A DNA stretch of 9,500 bases from Lachnospiraceae bacterium. Lineage in GTDB: Bacteria > Bacillota > Clostridia > Lachnospirales > Lachnospiraceae. Shown here in pieces: positions 1 to 5,003 of the stretch. The stretch is from assembly GCA_003488965.1 (NCBI GenBank), contig DNJW01000356.1, forward strand, positions 7,520-17,019, read 5' to 3'. The first letter of the stretch is position 1. Each line of letters opens with the position of its first letter. Position numbers and translations under genes: made by a program. Under the pieces are notes generated by a model, which was not told the origin of the DNA, did no database searches, and saw only the letters and a list, made by a program, of their open reading frames with translations.

Positions 1-559
1 GATGCCTGTCCGTTCTCTGGAAGAGGTAAGAAGGTTTGTGGGAAACGGGGCGAAGCGCCTGATGGAGCTGGTGATACCGGGTGGAGAAGAAAATCCCAAG
101 TTTGAAAAGGTTTTTGCAGAGTATAAAGCGCACTACGCAAAGCATTGCAATGAAAAGACGATGCCTTATCCCCATATCATGGAACTGTTGGCCAGGCTAA
201 AGGAAAGAGGATATAAAATGGCGATTGTTTCCAACAAGTTTTATGATTCGGTGCAGGAATTAAAAAAGCTTTACTTTGAGGATTATATTCCTGTGGCGAT
301 AGGGGAAAAGGAGGGAATCCGAAAGAAACCGGCGCCGGATACGGTGATGGAGGCTTTGCGGGAACTGGGAGAAGAAAAAGAGAATGCCGTCTATGTAGGA
401 GATTCGGAAGTGGATATTGCCACTGCAAAAAACGTGGGTATAGACTGTATTGCTGTTGCCTGGGGTTTCCGTACAAGAGAGGAACAAAAAAAGGCCGGCG
501 GCAGGATATTTGCCGATGGCCCTTTAGATATTTTGGAACTGCTGGAATCAGAACGGTGA
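1..559 (+). CDS. HAD-family hydrolase, phosphoglycolate phosphatase-like (5' end missing)
   Basis: This is a haloacid dehalogenase superfamily phosphatase of the Gph/PGP-like branch, a soluble enzyme that usually removes phosphate from small phosphorylated metabolites. The first base of the window is the end of an earlier codon, and the Met at base 2 appears to lie inside the cap domain, so the true start is upstream. Counting from that Met, the helical cap runs to about residue 65. Motif II is Ser77-Asn-Lys, motif III is Lys109 in KKPAPD, and motif IV is VGDSEVD with Asp134 and Asp138. The N-terminal DxDGT nucleophile motif is absent because it lies off the window; about 30 residues are missing compared with the family length of roughly 215. 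The gene converges on the next one with a 64-bp gap, which holds a 10-bp palindrome (567-576) but no clear terminator. The substrate cannot be told from sequence; pyrophosphatase or another sugar-phosphate phosphatase is possible. Confidence 0.9.
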   Translation, partial: MPVRSLEEVRRFVGNGAKRLMELVIPGGEENPKFEKVFAEYKAHYAKHCNEKTMPYPHIMELLARLKERGYKMAIVSNKFYDSVQELKKLYFEDYIPVAIGEKEGIRKKPAPDTVMEALRELGEEKENAVYVGDSEVDIATAKNVGIDCIAVAWGFRTREEQKKAGGRIFADGPLDILELLESER

Positions 560-623
560 TGTCTGCCAGCCGGCTGAAAGAAAGCGATTAGCAGGACTCA
601 AACATGGGCTGCGGAAATTGAAA

Positions 624-1997
624 TTATGGGGTATCCAAGCTGTCGGTGTCCTTGCTGTTTGCGGCAGGGGCAGAAACACTGTCTGCGGTTTCTTTTTCAG
701 CGTCTTTTTCCGCAGGGTTTGTTCCGTCTGGCTCTTCGGGATTTTCCTCCGGCAGAGTCATCAATACTTTTTTGATTCTGTTCTGGCTGATTTCTTTTAC
801 CTGTAAGGTAATTCCGCTTTTTGTAACAATGGTTTCTTCTGCTTCCGGGAGGCGGTCTAAGTGCTCGATAATAAGCCCGCCGATGGAATCGTAATCTTCC
901 GAACTCAAAGAAATATTCAAAGCATCGTTAATATCGTTTAGTTTCATGCCGCCTTCCACAAGATAAGAATACTCGTCTATCTGCTGGATTTGTTCTTCTT
1001 CGTCCGCGTCGTACTCGTCCCGGATTTCTCCCACAATTTCTTCCAGCAGGTCTTCCAGGGTAATCATGCCTACCGTGGCGCCGTATTCGTTTAAAACAAA
1101 CGCAGCGTTAGCAGCGATTTCACGCATTTCCAGCATCAGGTCGGCTGTTTTTTTGTATTCATAGGTGTAATAGGCTTCCCTCAATATATCCTTAACATGA
1201 AAGTCTTCGTTTCCGGACAGAAGAATAAAATCCTTGATATTAATCAGTCCGACGATATTGTCTTTATCGTTTTCATAGACAGGAAGACGGGTGTACATGT
1301 ATTCCTTAAAAATATCCAGTACTTCGTCATAACTCATATCCAGACTGACACTGACCATATCAATGCGCGGAATCATAATATCCTTTGCTACTGCGTCGCT
1401 GAAGTCAAACACATTGTAAATCATTTCCCTTTCCTCGGATTCGATGACTCCGTCTTCGTGGCTTACGTCTACATAGGTTTTTAATTCGTTTTCCGTCATC
1501 AGGCTGCCCTTTTTGTTCATGTCAATATGAAGCAGCGTAGAAATACCTGCAGACATTTTTTCGATAATAAAGACTACCGGGGTAAACAGTTTCATTAATA
1601 AAAGAATGATTTTAGCATATACCAGGGAAATTTTGTCGGAATAAATCATAGCCGTATTCTTGGGAATGATTTCTCCAAAAATGAGAATGGCAAGAGTAAG
1701 AATACCGGTTGCAATACCTACCGCATAGCTTCCGAATGCTTTGGTTGCAAGAATGGTGGTAAGGGAAGACGCAGTCAGGTTAACAATATTATTGCCAATA
1801 AGAATAGTGCTTAACATTTTGCTGTAATTATCTAAAACTGTCAGCGCAGCGGCAGCGCGGGAATTCCCTTCATCGGTCAAAGATTTTAAACGTACACGGT
1901 TAACGGTAGTAAAGGCAGTTTCCGCAGAAGAGAAAAAAGCGGACAGACCGACAAGAACAATGATTATAATAAGCTGTATGACACCAGTGGTATCCAA
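624..1997 (-). CDS. CNNM/CBS-domain membrane protein, HlyC/CorC (UPF0053) family
   Basis: Integral membrane protein of the CNNM/CorC family, whose studied members export Mg2+ or support divalent-cation homeostasis; the name haemolysin C is historical. The TTG start gives 457 residues. TTG is preferred because AAGGAG (bases 2008-2013 on the other strand) sits 10 nt upstream; the in-frame ATG 51 nt further up lacks such a site and adds an atypical leader. The DUF21/CNNM transmembrane domain covers about residues 6-190, with SSAETAF at 23-29 and the hallmark GEIIPK at 108-113. A CBS pair follows (about 200-325; KDIMIPRIDM, then VLNEYGATVGMITLEDLLEEIVGEI), then a CorC_HlyC transporter-associated domain to about 415. 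The tail is acidic and rich in Glu, Asp, Ala and Pro, probably disordered. It is transcribed away from the SCIFF locus from its own promoter. The family is secure; ion specificity is not readable from sequence. Confidence 0.93.
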   Translation of the reverse strand: MDTTGVIQLIIIIVLVGLSAFFSSAETAFTTVNRVRLKSLTDEGNSRAAAALTVLDNYSKMLSTILIGNNIVNLTASSLTTILATKAFGSYAVGIATGILTLAILIFGEIIPKNTAMIYSDKISLVYAKIILLLMKLFTPVVFIIEKMSAGISTLLHIDMNKKGSLMTENELKTYVDVSHEDGVIESEEREMIYNVFDFSDAVAKDIMIPRIDMVSVSLDMSYDEVLDIFKEYMYTRLPVYENDKDNIVGLINIKDFILLSGNEDFHVKDILREAYYTYEYKKTADLMLEMREIAANAAFVLNEYGATVGMITLEDLLEEIVGEIRDEYDADEEEQIQQIDEYSYLVEGGMKLNDINDALNISLSSEDYDSIGGLIIEHLDRLPEAEETIVTKSGITLQVKEISQNRIKKVLMTLPEENPEEPDGTNPAEKDAEKETADSVSAPAANSKDTDSLDTP

Positions 1998-2149
1998 AAT
2001 TCGTTCACTCCTTATGTATTTAATAATATTTAGGTAATTGAAAAACACAGTGATTCTGCACTTGTCTATTAATAATAATTCAATGCCGTCTAAAGATTAT
2101 GGAGAAAGCCAAGCACAGCCGGGAATCTCCTTCTGGCGGCATATATGAA

Positions 2150-2178
2150 ATATTACAATATTGTATGACAGGTGTCAA
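2150..2178 (-). promoter_or_regulatory. Sigma-A-type promoter for the CNNM/CBS gene
   Basis: Read on the minus strand, a perfect TTGACA -35 box (2173-2178) is followed by a 17-bp spacer and TAATAT (2150-2155), four of six matches to the -10 consensus. The implied start of transcription is near 2143, giving a leader of about 145 nt before the TTG start codon. Spacing and the perfect -35 box make this the best promoter candidate in the window. Confidence 0.65.
2154..2177. promoter_or_regulatory. Two adjacent palindromes overlapping the promoter (possible operator)
   Basis: TACAATATTGTA (2154-2165) is a perfect 12-bp palindrome touching the -10 box and filling most of the spacer. It is followed directly by TGACAGGTGTCA (2166-2177), a 5+2+5 inverted repeat covering the -35 box. 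A dimeric repressor bound here would block RNA polymerase. The half-site TACA/TGTA resembles BlaI/CopY-type operators, but the spacing is 4 rather than 2, so no regulator is assigned. Confidence 0.35.
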
Positions 2179-2204
2179 GATATTTTATAGATTAATAAGC
2201 GCCG

Positions 2205-2299
2205 GTTACTGTTCACACATTGCCTGCCGTCCGTACAGCCTTACTTGTTCCTCCTGCCCGCTTCGTTGTACGGACGGCAGGCAACGTGTAAACAGTAAC
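2205..2299. repeat. Large stem-loop: 33-nt inverted repeat with 29-nt loop
   Basis: The arms 2205-2237 and 2267-2299 are complementary at 31 of 33 positions; they begin GTTACTGTT and end GTCCGTACA. The two mismatches are C/A when read as plus-strand RNA (2214/2290 and 2219/2285), but become G-U wobble pairs on the minus strand. A T-rich run (TTCTTTTTT) follows at 2301-2309. It sits between two divergent genes and upstream of both promoter regions, so it is unlikely to be an ordinary terminator. A dispersed intergenic palindromic repeat, a small mobile hairpin element or a minus-strand structured RNA are the candidates. Confidence 0.85.
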
Positions 2300-2381
2300 A
2301 TTCTTTTTTGCAATTTGGTTAATTTATGGGGAAAAGCGGAATATATATTTAAGAAGACAGAATGACTGGAAGGAGATTTAC

Positions 2382-2804
2382 ATGGAGAAAACGGGGAAAA
2401 TGAGAACGAGAAACAAGGAGGAATCCCGCACCGGCAACATGATAAGCGGGGAGGGTATTCTTTTCATGCTGAAAAGCCTGCTTTTTTCCTATGTGCTGAC
2501 TGCCGGGCTGCTGCTTCTTTTGGCTTTATTGCTTTACCGGTTTGGTTTGCAGGAAAAAGTTGTGAATATCGGAATTATTGTGATATACATAGCAGTTACT
2601 TTTTTTGCCGGGCTTTTAGTGGGCAAACGCGCCGGAAGCCGGAAATTTTTATGGGGGCTTTTAATGGGAACGATGTATTTTGCCGTACTGGCACTGGTTT
2701 CCTTGGCAGTGAACAGAAGCATATCGGATGTGGCCTCTAATTTTGTGACTGTGTTCTGTCTTTGCGGGGGAAGCGGGATGCTGGGAGGGATGCTGTCCCA
2801 TTGA
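2382..2804 (+). CDS. Small four-helix membrane protein, TIGR04086-like (YrzE-type)
   Basis: An uncharacterised integral membrane protein of 140 residues. It has a basic, polar N-terminus of about 25 residues, then four predicted transmembrane segments at about 27-50, 59-81, 88-111 and 119-138, with the short loop GKRAGSRK between helices 2 and 3 and glycine-rich stretches in helices 2 and 4 (FFAGLLVG, GGSGMLGGML). The start is supported by AAGGAG 6 nt upstream. Size, topology and position upstream of scfA match the TIGR04086 family, which from memory recurs in this place in Clostridia; I infer family membership from these features and not from a profile search. No catalytic motif is seen and no function is known. 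Its repeated presence beside scfA/scfB and secDF makes a role at the membrane in the same process conceivable, but co-location could equally reflect an old conserved gene order. Confidence 0.8.
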   Translation: MEKTGKMRTRNKEESRTGNMISGEGILFMLKSLLFSYVLTAGLLLLLALLLYRFGLQEKVVNIGIIVIYIAVTFFAGLLVGKRAGSRKFLWGLLMGTMYFAVLALVSLAVNRSISDVASNFVTVFCLCGGSGMLGGMLSH

Positions 2805-2912
2805 GAGGACGGCACAGCATATGTCTGGTTTTATCACCGCTACAGCCGCAGCATACAGCAGCATAGGAGGCTTTGCATTGAACCGGTTGCCGTTCATGCA
2901 TACCAGTATGGA

Positions 2913-2981
2913 GCCCGGCTGGAAGGATATTTCTCAAGGAGCCCTTCAAAAAGCGCCGGAGGAATATCCTTTCAGCCGGGC
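2913..2981 (+). repeat. Stem-loop with 23-nt arms, possible structured RNA
   Basis: The arms 2913-2935 and 2959-2981 start with GCCCGGCTG and end in its complement. Of 23 positions, 21 are Watson-Crick pairs, and the two others (2922/2972 and 2932/2962) are G-U wobbles when read as plus-strand RNA. The 23-nt loop contains a nested AAGG/CCTT pair. No T-tract follows, so it is not a standard terminator. It lies about 105 nt upstream of the likely scfA -10 box, with a sequence unrelated to the larger stem-loop at 2205-2299. Confidence 0.7.
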
Positions 2982-3066
2982 GGCCTGCATCCAATTATAA
3001 ACAATAACAGCATTAGCAATGTGAAATGCAATGCGAAATCACAACTTTTCTAAAAAAATCCTTTTC

Positions 3067-3098
3067 CTTACAGAAAATCTATGATATACTACTGTAAG
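3067..3098 (+). promoter_or_regulatory. Extended -10 promoter of scfA flanked by an inverted repeat
   Basis: TGATATACT (3082-3090) is an extended -10 element (TG-n-TATACT). No good -35 box is present; the best 17-bp-spaced hexamer is TTTTCC. Initiation near 3097 would give a leader of about 38 nt. CTTACAG (3067-3073) and CTGTAAG (3092-3098) form a 7-bp inverted repeat around the -10 box, which could be a regulator site. This suggests scfA can be transcribed separately from the membrane protein gene. Confidence 0.5.
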
Positions 3099-3134
3099 TG
3101 CAAACAAGTTCATGAAACATAAGGAGGCTTTGTG

Positions 3135-3278
3135 ATGAAACATATCAAGACATTAAGCACAAGGGATTATAAAGAATCTATGAAAAAAGGCGGATGCGGA
3201 GAGTGCCAGACTTCCTGCCAGTCAGCCTGCAAGACATCTTGTACCGTAGGCAACCAGAGCTGCGAAAAGATGAAATAA
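3135..3278 (+). CDS. scfA: SCIFF six-cysteine RiPP precursor peptide
   Basis: A 47-residue peptide with exactly six cysteines (21, 24, 28, 32, 36, 43), matching the SCIFF family (six cysteines in forty-five residues). An ideal AAGGAGG lies 7 nt before the ATG. The N-terminal half (MKHIKTLSTRDYKES) is the conserved leader; the core has the spacing C-x2-C-x3-C-x3-C-x3-C-x6-C within Ser/Thr/Gln/Lys-rich sequence, and the peptide ends CEKMK. In the Clostridium thermocellum homologue CteA, the maturase CteB was shown to join Cys32 to Thr37 by a thioether; here Cys32 and Thr37 occupy the same numbers. The peptide is followed by a strong hairpin and then its maturase gene, and preceded by its own promoter, an arrangement that suits excess precursor over enzyme. 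It is short enough to be missed by length-filtered gene calling. The mature product's function is unknown; no export or leader peptidase gene is in the window. Confidence 0.96.
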   Translation: MKHIKTLSTRDYKESMKKGGCGECQTSCQSACKTSCTVGNQSCEKMK

Positions 3279-3318
3279 GGCTGCGGCAGCACAAGATAGA
3301 CTGAGAATATGGATTTCG

Positions 3319-3343
3319 TAAGCAGCGATAGCATCGCTGCTTA
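3319..3343 (+). terminator. Hairpin after scfA (attenuator or mRNA-stabilising stem)
   Basis: A perfect 11-bp stem (TAAGCAGCGAT with ATCGCTGCTTA) closes a 3-nt loop, 40 nt after the scfA stop codon. The downstream run TTATATG is only weakly U-rich, so it is probably a leaky terminator or a 3'-end-protecting stem and not a complete stop. Either would leave more scfA than scfB message. Confidence 0.55.
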
Positions 3344-3350
3344 TTATATG

Positions 3351-3402
3351 CGCAGCCCCATGCGGAGGAAGAATGCCGCCGAAGCGGTACATGGGGTGTG
3401 CG
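3351..3402 (+). promoter_or_regulatory. Second hairpin in the scfB leader, enclosing an unused ATG
   Basis: CGCAGCCCCATG (3351-3362) pairs with 3390-3402 (CATGGGG, one G-U pair and one bulged G, then TGCG). Inside the loop are GGAGG (3364-3368) and an ATG (3373) in frame with scfB, and a nested stem CCGC-CGAA-GCGG (3376-3387), extendable by two pairs so that part of the ATG is paired. The structure would discourage initiation there and may tune scfB translation. Confidence 0.4.
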
Positions 3403-3456
3403 GCGAATAGAGAAGATAAATGTTCTCTGTTCGATTATATGGGCATGGAGGATAAA

Positions 3457-4881
3457 GTGATACATCAGTATAAAAACAATGGATATAATATCATATTAGA
3501 TGTGAACAGCGGTTCGGTACATGTAGTGGACGATATTGTTTATGATTTAGCCGGTGCAGTGGAAAAACTGCTGGAGCAGGGATGTGCGGAAAAAAGCAGT
3601 GAATGGACGGAAAAAATAGAATCTCTGGGGCTGCCCTATAATAAGGAAGATATAGAGGAGGCAACAGAGGAAATCCTTGCGCTGAAAGAGGCGGGAATGC
3701 TTTACGCGCCGGATATTTATGAGAATTATATCGGGGATTTTAAAAAGCGGGAAACGGTAGTAAAGGCGCTGTGCCTGCATATAGCCCATGACTGTAACCT
3801 TGCCTGCAGATATTGTTTTGCGCAGGAGGGGGAGTATCATGGAAGAAGAGCGCTGATGAGTCTGGAAACGGGAAAAAAAGCGCTGGATTTTCTGGTAAAG
3901 AATTCCGGGAACAGGGTGAACCTGGAAGTGGATTTTTTCGGAGGGGAACCTTTGATGAACTGGCAGACAGTGAAAGAGCTGGTTGCATATGGAAGGAGTC
4001 TGGAAGAACCTTTTCATAAGAAGTTCCGGTTTACGTTGACTACAAACGGCGTGCTTTTGAACGAAGATGTGATGGAATTTGTCAATCAGGAAATGAGCAA
4101 CGTAGTGCTTAGTATTGACGGCAGAAAGGAAGTCAACGACAGAATGCGCCCTCACAGAGGCGGTCAGGGAAGCTATGAGGAAATTGTTCCGAAGTTTCAG
4201 AAACTGGCAAAGAGCAGGGGGCAGATGAATTATTATGTGAGAGGGACATTTACGAGGAACAATCTGGATTTTTCAAAAGACGTGGCACATCTGGCGGATT
4301 TAGGGTTTGAGCAGATTTCGGTGGAGCCGGTAGTGGCGGAGCCGTCCGATGATTATGCGCTGCGGGAAGAAGATTTGGATACCTTGCTGGCGGAATATGA
4401 CAAGCTGGCGGTGGATTTGCTGGAAAGAAGAAAAATGGGAAAACCGGTGAATTTCTTTCATTTTATGATTGATTTGGAAGGCGGGCCTTGTGTGGCGAAG
4501 AGGCTGTCGGGCTGCGGTTCCGGTACGGAATATCTGGCGGTGACGCCCTGGGGCGATTTGTATCCCTGCCATCAGTTTGTGGGAAAAGAAGAATTTTTGA
4601 TGGGGAATGTGGAGGAAGGCATTACACGTACGGACATCCGGGATGAATTCAAGACATGCAATGTATATGCCAAGGAAAAATGCAGGAGCTGTTTTGCCAA
4701 GTTCTATTGCAGCGGAGGCTGTGCGGCAAATTCCTATAATTTCCATGGGAACATCAACGATGCTTATGATTTGGGCTGCGAACTGCAAAGAAAGCGTATT
4801 GAATGTGCCATTATGATAAAAGCGGCTTTGGCGGAGGAAGAAAATCCGCAGCAGAAATCAAAAGGTCAGATAAAATTTTAA
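3457..4881 (+). CDS. scfB: SCIFF radical SAM maturase (thioether-forming, SPASM domain)
   Basis: Radical S-adenosylmethionine enzyme that modifies the ScfA peptide; the homologue CteB forms a Cys-Thr thioether (sactionine-type) crosslink. With the GTG start it has 474 residues. GTG is chosen because GGAGG lies 5 nt upstream and the protein then begins MIHQYKNNGYNIILDVNSG, like its family. An ATG at 3373 is also open in frame but adds 28 unrelated residues. Residues 1-90 are the RRE-like recognition domain. The SAM-cluster motif is C113xxxC117xxC120, followed by DFFGGEP of the radical SAM core. The SPASM pattern is complete: C353, G366-x4-C371, C409-x2-C412-x5-C418-x3-C422, and C441; C345 and C401 are extra. 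The C-terminal 15 residues are polar and look unstructured. It is separated from scfA by 178 nt of structured leader. Identification is firm; which residues of this ScfA are joined is inferred from the homologue. Confidence 0.96.
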   Translation: MIHQYKNNGYNIILDVNSGSVHVVDDIVYDLAGAVEKLLEQGCAEKSSEWTEKIESLGLPYNKEDIEEATEEILALKEAGMLYAPDIYENYIGDFKKRETVVKALCLHIAHDCNLACRYCFAQEGEYHGRRALMSLETGKKALDFLVKNSGNRVNLEVDFFGGEPLMNWQTVKELVAYGRSLEEPFHKKFRFTLTTNGVLLNEDVMEFVNQEMSNVVLSIDGRKEVNDRMRPHRGGQGSYEEIVPKFQKLAKSRGQMNYYVRGTFTRNNLDFSKDVAHLADLGFEQISVEPVVAEPSDDYALREEDLDTLLAEYDKLAVDLLERRKMGKPVNFFHFMIDLEGGPCVAKRLSGCGSGTEYLAVTPWGDLYPCHQFVGKEEFLMGNVEEGITRTDIRDEFKTCNVYAKEKCRSCFAKFYCSGGCAANSYNFHGNINDAYDLGCELQRKRIECAIMIKAALAEEENPQQKSKGQIKF

Positions 4882-5003
4882 AAATAAAAAAGCATCCCTC
4901 CAGACAGTATCCTGCAGAATTGCCGGCAGGAATCCGGGGCAGAATTGTCTTGACGCTATAATGTATGGAATGGGGATGCGGAACTGAAAAAGGAGAAATG
5001 AAG
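4882..5003 (+). other. Structured spacer between scfB and secDF
   Basis: GCATCCC (4892-4898) and GGGATGC (4973-4979) can pair to close a large loop. Within it are CCTGC/GCAGG (4911-4915, 4926-4930) and a direct repeat GCAGAATTG (4914-4922 and 4939-4947, 25-bp period). TATAAT (4957-4962) is a perfect -10 hexamer but has no fitting -35. No U-tract terminator is seen, so secDF may be co-transcribed with scfB. Confidence 0.4.

Larger units (their letters stand above)
1998..2381. other. Divergent intergenic region between the CNNM/CBS gene and the TIGR04086-type gene
   Basis: No gene is seen in these 384 bases. Going from left to right it contains an untranslated leader of about 145 nt for the minus-strand gene, that gene's promoter with two small palindromes, a large stem-loop, and the upstream region of the plus-strand membrane protein. 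The leader has only short stems (for example GGAGA/TCTCC at 2101-2105 and 2126-2130), and I do not recognise a riboswitch. On the plus side a TATATT (2344-2349) could be a -10 box, but no fitting -35 is visible. AAGGAG (2370-2375) is 6 nt before the ATG at 2382. Confidence 0.6.
2805..3134. other. Structured intergenic region upstream of scfA
   Basis: These 330 bases hold no gene I can support. Contents from left to right: a small imperfect hairpin (TGCATTGAAC at 2874-2883 with GTTCATGCA at 2892-2900), a stem-loop with 23-nt arms (2913-2981), an AT-rich stretch, and the scfA promoter and ribosome binding site. A 59-codon open frame (2821-3000) spans both hairpins but lacks a well-placed ribosome binding site. 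No U-tract terminator follows the upstream membrane protein gene, so some read-through into scfA is possible. Confidence 0.55.

Noticed and set aside
618..806. Plus-strand open frame antisense to the tail of the CNNM/CBS gene
   Set aside because: It lacks a ribosome binding site and covers the CorC_HlyC domain end and the low-complexity acidic tail on the opposite strand.
1998..2142. Riboswitch (for example a magnesium sensor) in the leader of the CNNM/CBS gene
   Set aside because: The leader is of suitable length, but only short stems are visible and I recognise no conserved riboswitch core.
2205..2309. Stem-loop plus T-run as an intrinsic terminator
   Set aside because: No plus-strand gene lies upstream to terminate; the preceding gene is transcribed in the other direction, and the stem and loop are much larger than usual.
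2821..3000. Open frame of 59 codons from ATG 2821, between the membrane protein gene and scfA
   Set aside because: The nearest purine-rich site (AGAGG) is 12 nt away, the frame spans both arms of two hairpins, and the product resembles no family I know. It is best seen as chance coding in a structured region.
3547..4155. Minus-strand open frame of 202 codons inside scfB
   Set aside because: It lies wholly antisense to a firmly identified gene and encodes a His/Phe/Arg-rich product without recognisable motifs, as expected for an antisense shadow.
4950..4962. TTGACG next to TATAAT as a promoter for secDF
   Set aside because: The two hexamers are separated by one base, so they cannot act as a -35/-10 pair; no other -35 fits the TATAAT.
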